64,000 nt of DNA from contig BQMF02000041.1 of NCBI GenBank assembly GCA_027922465.2, positions 806,001 to 870,000 of the forward strand. Direction: 5' to 3'. The notes beneath the pieces were generated by a model, which saw only the letters and a list, made by a program, of their open reading frames with translations, did not search any database and had not been told where the DNA came from. This document shows positions 34,311 to 50,934 of this stretch, one piece after another. The position numbers and the translations under genes were made by a program. The stretch comes from Turritopsis dohrnii (lineage: Eukaryota > Cnidaria > Hydrozoa > Anthoathecata > Oceaniidae). Position 1 is the first letter of the stretch. Each line of letters opens with the position of its first letter.

Positions 34311-34975
34311 ATATTATTGTTGAGACGCTGCCTGATGTGTGCTCAAAATGCCGAAGTTACCACTTCTGCCTGAACGTATTGCTCCTGGGGAAAAACCAAA
34401 TAAAGATGAAATAATTGAACAACAAAAATGTAGGTTCAAACTTCTCTAGCATAAAAAATATGTATTTTCTTATATTTTCGGCATATGTATTAATCTTTCT
34501 CTCCTTGTTGAAATAAAACATAAACACCGTTATCTTCTGGAAATTTGATTCAAATTTTTGACACCACACAGGATGATATAACCCTTCGGTTTCCTTTCCC
34601 TAAATGTTTAAATATCCACCATATAAACTGCTTCTTCTGATTCTGATTCACTCAAACTCCCACTCATGATTTATAAAAGCATGAAAAACTAACACGCTCT
34701 TTTGCACTCAAATAAAAATAAATGAAACTTCTTCAATGAGTCAGTCACATGTTTTTCATCGGAAATAAAGACGGGGGTTTATAAAATAATTAAAAATTCA
34801 ATATCTAAGTAAAAAGTTTTAAAAAAAAGTTTCAACGCAGACTAACTATATATTTTTTTAACTAAAATTTGTTATAAAATTTGAAATGACGATACCACTC
34901 CTTTAATGCTCGTGTGGTGATTTTCAAGGAAATTTTCCCAGAACACAAACTAATGTAAAGAACGAGCTCAAAATG

Positions 34976-35214
34976 TAAAAAGTAACCGAGAGTTTTTAGT
35001 CCTTCCAACCCCGGAAAGGTTAGTTCTTCTGCCCGCCAACTTGCTCTAACTTGCCGACCAGTGTGCAGTCAGTCGATGGCTCCTAATGGACTGCTACGCT
35101 GCTTTTAAAGCATATTGGAGTGGAGTATTGAGATACGATGCGACTGGGATTCGAACACAGGTCGCAGCAATCGCACTCAAAGGTACTAACGGCCCCACTA
35201 CACCATCGCTGCCC
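34976..35214 (-). mobile_element. tRNA-derived SINE S, copy 1
   Basis: Read on the minus strand, the head GCAGCGATGGTGTAGTGG and the box-B-like GTGTTCGAATCCCA resemble a tRNA gene. The body contains TCCACTCCAATATGCTTTAAA and ends near GGACTAAAAACTC. A second, diverged copy lies at 42672-42955 on the other strand. Confidence 0.7.
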
Positions 35215-36103
35215 TGTGTAATAGAATGTACTTTGTTGTTTTCCAGATACGTAGCCTGCAATGCATGTGGTGAATTTTATCATGTTTACTGTTGTAACAT
35301 AGGTAAAAAACTGTAAAAAACTACTTAACTTTGAAAACATTAAATGAACTTTCACAATGCAGTTTTTCAGCATCTGGTATTTTCACTAAATCCGTTAGTA
35401 ATCTGTCAAATGGATAGAAATGGATGGAATGATCTTATCAGAAAGCACATGGTAATGAAGATCACCCAAAAAGTACTTTACAGAAGGATCATGGCAACAC
35501 GTGTAATTATGTTTGCCAATCAAACTCGCACTGCATGGTATTATTCAAACAACATTTGGTATATCATGCAACCAAATGAACCACCTATATTGACAGTGCT
35601 TTCTGCGCAATCGGTTATTGTAAGCACCAGTCGTGCAAAATCAAGAAGATAAACATCATTATAAAAAACGACATGATCATGGATGTGACTTTTACTTCTT
35701 TGACGGTGTCTCATGATGTTAGTGTAATGCTCATCTGATTCAAGATCTTCAAAAAGAGAAAGAAAAGCAAAATATGGATTGTGGAACATTCTCGGTATCC
35801 GTTGAATACACACAGCATATAAAGAAAACACAAAACAAATTTTTGTTTCAGGTAATAGAGACAACCTTGGCAAACCAGACAACATTTTTAAGGCAGATTA
35901 CTCATGAAAAATGTACAGATGAGAGAAATGGGATAGTTTGCTCCGAGTTGTATCTGTTGATCCAGTTGTTGTCATGCTCTGGACAACAGGCTCTGTTAAA
36001 ATATTTCATGATCTATCAAAAATGGATGCTGTATTTAGGGATGCTACAGATCATGTTGTTTTACTATGAACTGACCATAGAAAATCCAACAGGTAACCCA
36101 TAG
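35215..36103 (+). pseudogene. Decayed transposon-like coding remnants
   Basis: An exon-like piece at 35247-35303 after an acceptor encodes a Cys/His cluster (YVACNACGEFYHVYCC), like a PHD-type finger. Open pieces further on include FRDATDHVVL and YYELTIENP at about 36025-36085, similar in style to DDE-type transposase-derived proteins. Frames change several times and stops intervene. No intact gene was found, so the family assignment is tentative. Confidence 0.4.
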
Positions 36104-36119
36104 TTCAGACAAAAGGAAG

Positions 36120-36800
36120 TGATGTAAAATATATATAATTATTATATAATTATATATACTAACATACTAACATATACTAACTATTATTATATATACTAAC
36201 GAAAAATAGTTTTCTTCTTTTCATCCTTTTATAAGTAAAATTGCTCCTGACTGTCGAGCTGTATGCTATATATAATTATTATTTATGTATTTGTTATTTT
36301 GGTAGCTTCTCTTCTGTGTCCTACACAGCAAATCTTATACCATAAGATCACTTATAATTTTTAGGTAGGATTAGGTAGGATTATCTGGTGCTACTGGCAA
36401 TAGAGAGTTGGTGATGGCAATTATACATGTGCATTTCATTTCATTCAAAATTGTAAAGATTTGATGAAAAAGTGTTACTACGCAGGAACAAGGTCAACAG
36501 GAATGCGGATGTTATCAAGACCCCAAATTAGGAAGGATGACAGCATACATTTTTCAGTTTATTTATGATTGTTTAGAACAGACTATAGGAATACATATTT
36601 CTGGTCATCAGAATTTTATGTATTATATATGAATTACAAAATTTTTCTTGTTAAGTGTCACTTAACCAGCCATCATACTATAAAATCTTGCATTTAGAAT
36701 CATATATGTTCTATTTATTTATTTCTAATAATCTGTAGTTTTTATTATTTGCTAGTTAAAAAAGTAAACAGAATAATTCAAAATTACTTGAGATTGCAGC
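36120..36800. other. Upstream flank of NTHL1
   Basis: AT-rich with TATATAATTATTATATAATTA-like runs at 36130-36200. No other gene was recognised. The NTHL1 start is at 36801. Confidence 0.4.
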
Positions 36801-38057
36801 ATGGCATCGACTTCATCCTACTTTTCAACATCGAGTAGAAGTTCAAAAACTGCTGCATTGAGTTCATTGAGATCTTTAAGCAACCAAATGAGGCGGAAAA
36901 GAACAGTTGAAATCAAGTATGAAGAAGAGAACAAAGTTGCAAACACCTCGAAAGATGAAATTGTCCAGCAGAGTCCTGATAAAAATAATTTAGTGGACAA
37001 AGCTAAAAGCAAAAAAGTCAAAGTAGATTGCAAATGGCATCCTGAAAATTGGGAAATGATATTAGATAACATCAAGGAGATGCGGCTCGATCGAACTGCT
37101 GTTGTTGATACTTTGGGATGTGAAAGAACTGCCGATGTCCAGGAAACACCTCAGGTATTAGATGTTAATATTTCATAATACTTCTTAATAAGTGTGTAAA
37201 TATTGTTTCCAAAACAATCTTTAAATTAGTTTTCTTTGAAGAACACTAAGTGATAAATTTCGAAATTCCTTTCTTGAAAATTATTTCTTTTCCCATGAAA
37301 TAAATATGATCTTATATGTCTCTTTAGGTGATAAGATATCAAACATTGGTTTCATTAATGCTGTCAAGTCAGACTAAGGACCAGGTTACATTTGCTGCTA
37401 TGACAAATCTTAAAAAACATGGCTTGACTATTCCTAATATATTAAAAACATCAGAAGTAAAGATTGGCGAACTTATTTATCCGGTTGGCTTCTTTAAAGT
37501 TGGTAAATTAGTTTTCGTTTTAACAATTTGGTAACTGCTTAGATTTTTGATAAGCGAAACATTATTTCTTTAGAGGAAGGCTAAACACATATTAAAAGCA
37601 TCCCATATATGCCACGAGAGATTCAATGATGACATACCTGATTCAATTGAAGGTTTGATCTCATTACCGGGAGTGGGTCCTAAGATGGCTTACATTTGTA
37701 TGAACGCTGCTTGGGGGAAAGTAGAAGGGATTGGAGTTGACACACATGTACATAGGATTGCGAATCGTTTAAGATGGGTACGAAAACCAACAAAAGATCC
37801 CGAAAAGACAAGAGAAAGTTTAGAGGCTTGGTTGCCAAGGTAATGTGATTTGTTTTCTTTTAGTTAGAGTTCTTGGATGTTCTCAGGATGGATTTTTGTT
37901 TGATTGCATTCTGTTTCTCAGATCTGAATGGAAAGACCTTAATATATTACTAGTCGGCTTTGGTCAGCAGACATGTCTTCCGGTTGGGCCAAAGTGTGGT
38001 ATTTGCTTGAATAGAAACATATGCCCTGCATCAACGGCGACAGATAAGAAGGAATGA
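36801..38057 (+). CDS. NTHL1: NTHL1, endonuclease III-like DNA glycosylase/AP lyase (4 exons)
   Basis: Exons 36801-37154, 37328-37498, 37574-37839 and 37922-38057 join in frame to 308 residues, the usual length. Residues 1-100 form a basic, low-conservation leader. The glycosylase fold follows from about 119 ([16 protein letters not shown]). The helix-hairpin-helix LPGVGPKMA carries the predicted catalytic lysine at 212. The catalytic aspartate is D231 in [12 protein letters not shown]. The C-terminal iron-sulphur site has the spacing C-x6-C-x2-C-x5-C at 282, 289, 292 and 298. The known role is removal of oxidised pyrimidines in base-excision repair in nucleus and mitochondria. Exon 2 uses a weak-looking GTTGGT donor, chosen because it alone keeps frame with exon 3. 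The gene converges with arfaptin, 2.36 kb away. Confidence 0.95.
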
Positions 38058-38179
38058 TAGTTTTGACGTCAAACTGAAGAAAAAGCTGACTGGTGACGTT
38101 TCCTTTCGATTGTAAATATTTTCTATTCTTATTAAAGATGTTTATAGATTTTGTTTTTTATTTTGTATATACTTTATTG

Positions 38180-38351
38180 TCAGAAATATTCGCGGGAAGA
38201 AAATTTCGCGGTTTAAATTCTAAGAATTGCTGGACCGCGAAATTTGATAATATAATAAACTTCCTTTAATATATAGATTCCCTCAAAATCCACTTTACCT
38301 TCTGAACCCCGAAAATTAATTCCGCGAAAATGATTCCGTGAAGATTTGTGA
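38180..38351. mobile_element. Short CG-rich inverted-repeat element
   Basis: The left end TGTCAGAAATATTCGCGGGA and right end, closing GTGAAGATTTGTGACA, are imperfect inverse copies over about 33 nt. TTTCGCGG and CCGCGAAA units lie inside. It is non-coding, lies about 120 bp after NTHL1, and resembles the elements at 11974 and 62850. Confidence 0.55.
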
Positions 38352-38968
38352 CAATAAAAATAGTTACGTTGGAGGTATCCTAAACGAAGATATTTTTTAG
38401 ATGGTAAAAAGAAGTTTTCGTGCTTGTTGTACTTTCACGGTTCGTTGTTTAATACGTCATCAACAAATTATTTTGTACACAACATCTTAAATTATGTTTT
38501 TGCGTACTGTTTTAAGGATATTCCTTTCTTATTTTTACTTTATCGATCAAAGGTTCCGACGACGATGCCAACCTCGCATCGACGCTAACAATATTCAAGA
38601 AAGGGAAAATTTAAGTAATTTTTTCGTGCAGTGCACGCTGTTTTATTTGTAAGAAACACGTTTTGCAAGGCAAGCTTAAAGTTTCTTAATATTTTGGTCA
38701 TTTGAGACAGCCATGTTTCTTCAGTTGTTCTCAAGATGGTGAATGTTTGAATCTATTAAGTGACCGCCACCAGAGCGATAAGACGAGTTTCTGGCTGGTG
38801 GAATGACAGCAGGTGTCGTCAACGCAGCTGACACTCGTAAGTCTAGGGGATGTTGTCTAGATGATCAGTTGAAGCATTCCTACACCTTTCATAAATAGGA
38901 GCTTTAAATGGAACTGAAGAGGACATGTTGGCAACCAGCTAACTAGTTAATTGTTTTAATTAATTAAG

Positions 38969-39223
38969 CAGTAGTGGCTTAGTGTGTTAAAGCATTGAGC
39001 TTACGAACCCAATATTGAGGGTTCAGACTCCGCTGAGGTCGGGTGTTGAAAACGTCACGACTCCTGGAGGTGCTGTAACTAACTCGATTCACTGATGTAT
39101 TTCGGGGAAAATGAAGGCTAGTCGGGGAGATTAACGCTATGATGAACATCCGGAATATGTAGTGCCACTCCTTGTAGTGGCTTCGACCTTGAGTGGTGCA
39201 AGTGGTTTAAAACAAAAAAAAAC
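38969..39223 (+). mobile_element. tRNA-derived SINE T
   Basis: It has a box-A-like TGGCTTAGTGTGTTAAAGC and a box-B-like GGGTTCAGACTCC at the head, a unique body, and a short A-rich tail (39211-39221). Twenty-one bases of its body (39059-39079) recur in inverse at 39357-39377, so a fragment of a second copy lies just downstream in opposite orientation. Confidence 0.65.
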
Positions 39224-39229
39224 TAATAT

Positions 39230-40419
39230 TGCTTAATCTCTGGTACTCGACAAACACTTTTCTTACATACTTAGCCCTTTCTAAACGCTTCTAAAGTTTT
39301 CGACATCCGTAAAGTGCTCGTATGTTAAATTATGAACTGTAGACTGAGGTCTGTAAGTTACAGCACCTCCAGGAGTCGACTCGTTTTTAACATAATTGAT
39401 ACCTGATACACAGTTACTATTTTCTTACAATATCCTAAACTATCCTAAAACACTGTATGATTATATTTATCGAATTTAGTAGTTTGCTTAAAACAGACCT
39501 ACTATTTCTAATTAAATTCAAGCATTTTTTATATTGTAGCTGAAGGCTATCAAATTCTATTGTTAAAAAATACGTTGGCTAGTGTCGTTGCAGAAATTGT
39601 AATAACACGCGTATCATGCCACCACAAGCAGGAAATGTTTTGCGAAATAGTAACCGTGCCGTAAGGACATAGTACAACCATGATGTAAAGCAGACGTTGG
39701 TGGACACTGTGCATATATCAGGCGGCTTTAAGTAATAAGGATACTCGAAAACTCGAACTTCGACTGGACATAAGATACCCGTCTCAAATCCTTCCATTTC
39801 GATATAAGTAGAATGTGCTGGCTTAAACATTGATGTATACATTTATAGGGCTATGAACTTTCACTTTACGCGGATGTGACAACTGAAACTTAGAATAAAA
39901 GGATTTTCGCCATGATGATCCTTGAAATCTGTCGGTAAAACACATACTTAGCCAACCTTGAACCTAAGGTTTCTTGATTAAATGCAAAGCTTGCAAGAAA
40001 AAAACTTAGATGTGGTGTTGAATATTTATTTTCTGGTTTGTTCCAAAAGAAAAATTTACAAATTATCTAAGACTAAATTCACCAATTATGTTCCATGCCA
40101 TTAGAATTGAACGAAGCAACAACTGAAATATTTAGAGGGAAAAATGCTCCATTCAAAAAATAGTCTCCACAAAATATAGACTGTAATTCGTAATAAGATA
40201 TCCGAAAAAACTCTAAAATTCATTGAAACGTACAAAATAAGTAATTGGTAATAGTTTTCGAATAGATTCGCTAATTATATTTAAATGAGATAACAATTCC
40301 CACATAGAGTAATTTTTTTTCAAATTTCGAGTTTTTTTCCTTGTAAGTATGACCGTTATCTTGCAAAGCTACCTTTGAACTGAAATAAATTAAATAAACA
40401 TCTATTAAAATCTTCAGAT
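39230..40419. other. Spacer between NTHL1 and arfaptin
   Basis: It contains the inverted SINE fragment near 39357-39377. A minus-strand open frame at 39579-39842 shows no recognisable motif, so I do not call it a gene. The arfaptin 3' UTR should lie just below 40420. Confidence 0.45.
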
Positions 40420-43400
40420 TTAATGTGTCTCCAAGAAAGAAGTTCCTTCTCCTTTGCTAAGTACTCGCACACTGAATTCTTTCATCGTCTTTTCCAATTC
40501 TTCCTTATTACCAGAGAAATATGCAGCTAAGGCATTATGTAGAATCAACAGCTGTTTACGCATCACCTTTACCTACAACAAACAAAACTATTAGATAAGA
40601 AATTCATACGTATTTTATGTAGCAGATTCCTATGTTTTTGCTAAACTGGCCAAGAATCAATCAAGTTTTATCGAAATCTTCATTCATTACTCGACACATT
40701 GGTACAGTCATTATATGAAAAACAAAAAAAATGCAAATTATGGGTAAAAATTATCAAATACCACAAATCCTTACCTTATTTTCTTCCAAAAACTTCATTT
40801 TGATTTGAAGATTATTTCGCAGTTTTTCAAACTTTTCTTTTTGTTCTACAAATTGTCTGCGAGCTTCTTCTGTTTTCAGAGACTGACCCTGCGCCTCGTA
40901 CTGTTCTAAATCAGTTCTATATGCGTCAAATTGTATACGAGCATTTTCATAATCTCTGATGGTCATAATAGTGTCATCAATAGTTTTCGTGGACAGCGTT
41001 TGTAGATTTTCACAAAAGAATGTCAGAGCAGTTACAAGCGTATCACCACCTCTTGAAACGACTTTTTGTAATTCAGCATTTTGATGAAACTCTTCCTGCA
41101 GGTCTGGAGATTTAACACTCAATTCTGTAAAGGCCTCACCTAACAATTTCTGTGTAACCAAAATGGATTGAAATTGACCTGAAAATTGCTTGGCTAATTT
41201 CAAAAGATTCGCATATCGAAGTTGCGTTTCCCGCAACGTCTGTATATGTTTCTCTAACTCAGCATCTACAGTTCTTGTTCGTTTACCCATTTTCTCGGAG
41301 ACTATTTGTTTGGTATATTTGAATGTCGAAAGTGTCCATTTCTTCAAAGCATCCATTTTTGCACTTGCATCAGCACCTTTAACAAACTGTGTTCCTTGTG
41401 GAGCTTGATTGCTATATGCAGCTGGCTGATTTCCATATCCTGCAGTAGTTGTGTTCTGACTTGAGTAATTTGATTGCAACGTGTTCGGTGTGACTGGAAA
41501 AAGATTAAAATACCATTCAGTATGTACAGTACGCATTATTTCATAAGAAAAATTTTATAAGAGCACAAGCCCTAGATTTGGTCGAAAAATTAAGAACAAA
41601 ATAAGAACAACATGAGGCTCAAATCATTGTTCCAAAATTTTTAAGAACAACCTAAGCCAGAATTTCCTTGTAAAATAGGAACAATTCAAGATGTGAATTC
41701 TCTTGCAAATCTCTCTTAAGATACCAATAATAGTTTAGAAGTATTGTCACTTGTGATTGTTTCTTTTCTCACCAAACAATACATATGAATTTCTCTCGAC
41801 TAAGCAGAAACTTGCATCCTCATCAGGTTAGTACTGAATGGCTACTATTTTCATATATTTGTTTCACTACCGTTATGTGTTGAAATATTAATTCAAATCG
41901 TCAAGACGGAAATGAGAACAAGATTTATAGCAAAGGTGTGTCTAAAAAGATTCATTTTTTATTTTACTGAAACTTTCATAACTAAGAAAGAATTCGGGCT
42001 CAAAAAGGCTCAAAAATAGCCAATCTCAGGTCAGATTTTACTGACTCTTAAAAGATATAATTACTACTTTGAAATGGAAAACTTTCATGCATTTCAAAGG
42101 ATATAAATTTTGCAGTTGACAGTAAAACATTTTTTGCAGGGCTTCATGTTCAGTGACCAAGACAGAAAGGGAAAGAATTCTATGCATTGTCTCCCTGTAA
42201 ATAATTCAAATATGAAATATATTCATGAAATTGAAAATAGAAAAAAAAAATATATTTTTAGGACAATTGTTTAGCAATTGTCTTTTTTTCTTCACTTACA
42301 ATTTAAGGATACGGTATACGTTCTAAGTGTAATTATAACAACTTCGATTTTTTTTGCCAAGAAAAAATAAATGTTTGCTAAATTATATATCATTGGAAAG
42401 CATTTTTTAGATAGCTACGGAATAGTATTAATGTTATTAGAAAATTTTGTACTAGTAAGAATTTAGAAGGCTTGGAAAATTTACACCCCATCTTCACAAG
42501 GGAGACAAAACTACTTAGTTTCCAGTGCTCATTCCACTCTTGATAGAATCGCAAAAGATCTGAGTAAAAATGTTTTTTATATTATTTTTTGTAAAAGCCT
42601 CATTTCTAAGTTATTTCATTTTTCCTGAAAAGTGGATTTTTTCCATCCAAACTTTAACTTTATTTCCTAGTGCAGCAATGGTGTAGTTTTGAGTGCGACT
42701 GCTGCGACCCGTGTTTGAGTCCAGTCATGTTGTATCTCGATACTCCACTCCAATGTGTTTTAAAAGCAGCGTGTCAGCCCATTAGGAGCCATTGACAGAC
42801 TGCACATTGGCCTTAGGGCAAGTTAGAGAAATGCTATACGTATCTCTGGCGGTAAGTCAAGTAATAGTTGTAAGTTGCAGACAGAAGAACCAACCACTAC
42901 GGATGGAAGCCCAAGGACTAAAAACTCCTGATTACTTAATAACTTGGGAATGGTTCACTTTTCGGAACAAAAAAAACGTTTTTAGAAAAATCTATATACT
43001 TGAGCATGGTGGCAGTCTCCTTTGCAGAGCTTTTTCAGCTTTGTAAAAGAGATCCAAGATGTAGTAGGAACTTTGCTAAAAAACGAACACTGAGAAAAAG
43101 CCTTTTAAAACTTTTGCAAAAGATCCCATAATCAGCATGTGATCATAATGAAGATTAACAACTTCACAAAAAACTCAAAATGTATACACAAAAGAGTAAT
43201 CAATTTTAAATAACTCATGTTTACACAAAATGTGTAAAGAAAGTCAGGATTATTTAATGAGAAATACTTTTATTTGGAAATAAACCGCTTTCCTGTAAAA
43301 AAAAAAATACAAAACCTAGCTTTATATACCACTTAAAAGCTTAGATGTTTTTAGATTGATTGCTGAAAAAAAATGTTTTTTGATTTTTTTGATGTATGTA

Positions 43401-44219
43401 ACATATACCGTATCTTAAAGGGAAAGAAGTTAAACAGACACTTTTAAGTATATACGCATGTTACTGTACTATCACAAAATTCTAATAAAATTAAACAGCC
43501 CTTGATCCTACAAAATATTGTAATTTTTATGATGCAATATACAAAGTCAATGAAGATAAAAAACTGCTTCTTCAAATCAAGGATCTTCTTTGCCTGTGGA
43601 CAATTTTTTAAAAATTTGACTAACTGGCGTGCCACAACTACACTTCACTCTTCATGTCATTTTTCAATACAGCTACATAATACATATATAATATATAATA
43701 TATATAATATATATATATATGTAGCTAAGTATTAATAAATTATTCACTTTTCATTACTCTTTTTCAGTTAATTTTTGAGTGTGTGTATATTACAATGGAA
43801 TGGCTAGCTGCACGCACACAAATGATCCGATATTTCTTCTCTTATTCTTTGTTAAGCGCAACGCAGCAAATAAATTGCTGAAGAATCCAAAACCTTAAAA
43901 GCACCCGAGTCATAGAAGTCCTAAGTAAATCGAATTTTCAAGAGTACTCGTTAATAAGTTAGTTGCTACCTGAAGTATTAGTAGGAGCATGATGTTGAAA
44001 AGGCGAAGTGGTTTCATCGGATCGTATTTGTAATCTTGACGCGCTAAAATTTTGACCAGTTTGCATATCAGTTGCCTCTTTCAACATATCTTCCATTGAC
44101 TTTCTCTGACCTTCGTCAGAATCCAAGATCGCTGTCTCTCTATCGTATCCGTTAGTATAAGGAAATGATGGGGGCATATACCCACCTATGTTACGGTCTG
44201 ACTGTCCTTGCGCTGCCAT
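40420..44219 (-). CDS. ARFIP1: Arfaptin (ARFIP1/2-like) with BAR/AH domain
   Basis: Exons on the minus strand: 44219-43970, 41493-40775, 40572-40420. They join in frame to 373 residues. Residues 1-125 are a low-complexity leader rich in Q, S, T and N. From about 126 the AH/BAR domain runs with KWTLSTFKYTKQIVSEKMGK, RTVDAELEKHIQTLRET, LQEEFHQNAELQK, ENARIQFDAYRTDLE and MKFLEENKVKVMRKQLL, ending near 330. The closing YFSGNKEELEKTM also matches arfaptins. Known family members form crescent dimers that bind Arl1, Arf and Rac GTPases and PI4P at the trans-Golgi. The symbol is a choice between ARFIP1 and ARFIP2, since an invertebrate may have a single gene. A possible alternative first exon lies at 44640-44607. 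Intron 1 contains a SINE and an old family G element. Confidence 0.92.
41560..42060. mobile_element. Diverged family G-like element in arfaptin intron 1
   Basis: It repeats the wording of the element at 28210-28665 (AATAAGAACAACATGAGGCTC and CTCAGGTCAGATTTTACTGA on opposite sides, in inverse order). The terminal repeats are worn. Confidence 0.55.
42672..42955 (+). mobile_element. tRNA-derived SINE S, copy 2
   Basis: The head is GCAGCAATGGTGTAG with a box-B-like GTGTTTGAGTCCAG. The body shares CTCCACTCCAATGTGTTTTAA and CATTAGGAGCCATTGACAG with the copy at 34976-35214. It lies in arfaptin intron 1. Confidence 0.7.
43682..43722. repeat. AT microsatellite
   Basis: TATATAATATA-type repeats in arfaptin intron 1. 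Confidence 0.7.
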
Positions 44220-44606
44220 TTTGAATTAAAGGAACGCCGCTTATATCAGCAGGAAGAAAGTAGCAATAGCATATAATATTTTGCTTCTAATTTGATGCAA
44301 AATGCTACTTTGTAATGTCTGTTAATTTGGGTTTACAAAGGAATTAGCCGAATCCAAGCAATGGAAATTGCATTGTTGTAATTGTTCTGATAATACACTA
44401 TCAATCTATCAATCAGTACTAAGGTATTAAGTGTTGAAGTATTCCTTGATTTGATTTATTACAATAGTGAATTTTTTTTGGAAATTCAGTCAGATAGGAA
44501 AGAAGAACAGAAGGATTAAAAAACGAGCTAACTTATCTACATTCTTGAAAGTCCTTATTATTTAACTCAACTAATTCAAGAATTTTAGAAAAGGAAATGT
44601 GTTTAC

Positions 44607-44640
44607 CTGGACTCCGTAACAGTGAAGATATAAGCGGCAT
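44607..44640 (-). other. Possible alternative first exon of arfaptin
   Basis: On the minus strand an ATG is followed by 34 nt (MPLISSLLRSP plus one base) and a GTAAAC donor. It ends in phase 1, as does the main first exon (44219-43970). Both can therefore splice in frame to the exon at 41493. Whether it is transcribed is unknown. Confidence 0.4.
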
Positions 44641-45293
44641 TTTGTTTCTTTTTATTTTGTTTTCGAAAACCTTTTGTTACACTAGGTTCATACTCTCTCG
44701 ATTGTTACGCTTGAGTGATTTTGAGATTGGAAATTTGCTGAATTGAAAATGGTTTTTGTGTTTAAGATCTTTTTAGCCGAATCAAACCTGTGTGAAAAAA
44801 CACATCTGTATCTCAGAAGTTTATTTTACAAGCAAATCGACTTAGTAAAGGATTGATCCTCGTGAAGACTGCAAATAGGACCTAATGAATTTCTCAATTC
44901 AAATTAAGGATGCTGGTGTTGCCAATTGGTGTTGTTTACTAGCTTACGAGACTTTTAATAGTGAAAACAAGATTAGTGAATTTGGACTACAAGAACGAGA
45001 GAACCAGGAATGAAATAATCGTACACAACCTCTGGGCATTTTCCTCTCTCCAAGGGGGTGAAAAAGTGAGCACATCTTTGTCAGATAAAAACTGAGCGTC
45101 AGATTTGAAGAGTAAGGGAAGAGGGGAAAAGCTCAAAATAAAATAGAGATTCAAAAAATTTTAATAAATTTTTAACCAATATTTACATAACATTTTGAAT
45201 TTAAATAAAAAAAAAACTTCAAATTAAGAGTTCTAATGTGCATTGCTCAAATTTCAAATTTGAAGAAAACTAAGAAGTAGTTTATACCGACGA

Positions 45294-45384
45294 ACTTTTG
45301 CCTTGTGTAAATCAACCAGCCTATGATTAGTCAATCACAATATTTTTACTTGCCGTTGATTTAAATTCGACAAGGCAAAAGATT
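45294..45384. repeat. Inverted repeat between arfaptin and KIF3A
   Basis: CTTTTGCCTTGTGTAAATCA at about 45294 is matched in inverse by TGATTTAAATTCGACAAGGC and the following AAAAG near 45384, with a few mismatches and a roughly 40-nt loop. It lies in the 1-kb spacer between arfaptin and KIF3A. It may be a small foldback element. Confidence 0.6.
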
Positions 45385-45675
45385 GATCGACACGTCGACA
45401 CTCAGAAACAAAACTTGTTTTCAAATTTCAACAAAAGCAAGTTTTAGCATAGCTTCTGCCACGTCGGATTGAAAGCGATAAGCGATAGACCTATCATTAA
45501 ACATTTGGAAAACTTTCGTTTCAATCTGCGACAACTCTTAGAAATCAGGTCGTTCAAATGTAATTAGACAAGGTAAAGTCGCAAGGCCTTCTACCAAACT
45601 TCGATTGTTTAACGACCATCTAACTAAAGTGGACATGGCAAACGTTCAAACACAAACGCATCTCGAAAGCAAAAT

Positions 45676-50934
<5,259 letters not shown>

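Larger units (their letters stand above)
29397..34902 (+). mobile_element. Kolobok-like DNA transposon (decayed), 5.5 kb
   Basis: Inverted ends begin AGGAGTGGTGTC at the left and AGGAGTGGTATC at the right. TTAA lies directly outside both (29393-29396 and 34903-34906). The only recognisable gene inside starts with a THAP DNA-binding domain. THAP together with TTAA is the described signature of the Kolobok superfamily. The copy is broken: the THAP gene has frameshifts, no intact catalytic domain was seen, and a second element (30686-33820) sits inside. Confidence 0.7.

Noticed and set aside
35247..35303. A working PHD-finger gene
   Set aside because: Only one short exon-like piece is intact. 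The surrounding frames are broken and no complete domain can be assembled.
39579..39842. 87-codon minus-strand frame between NTHL1 and arfaptin
   Set aside because: No recognisable domain, no splice partners, and a length expected by chance.
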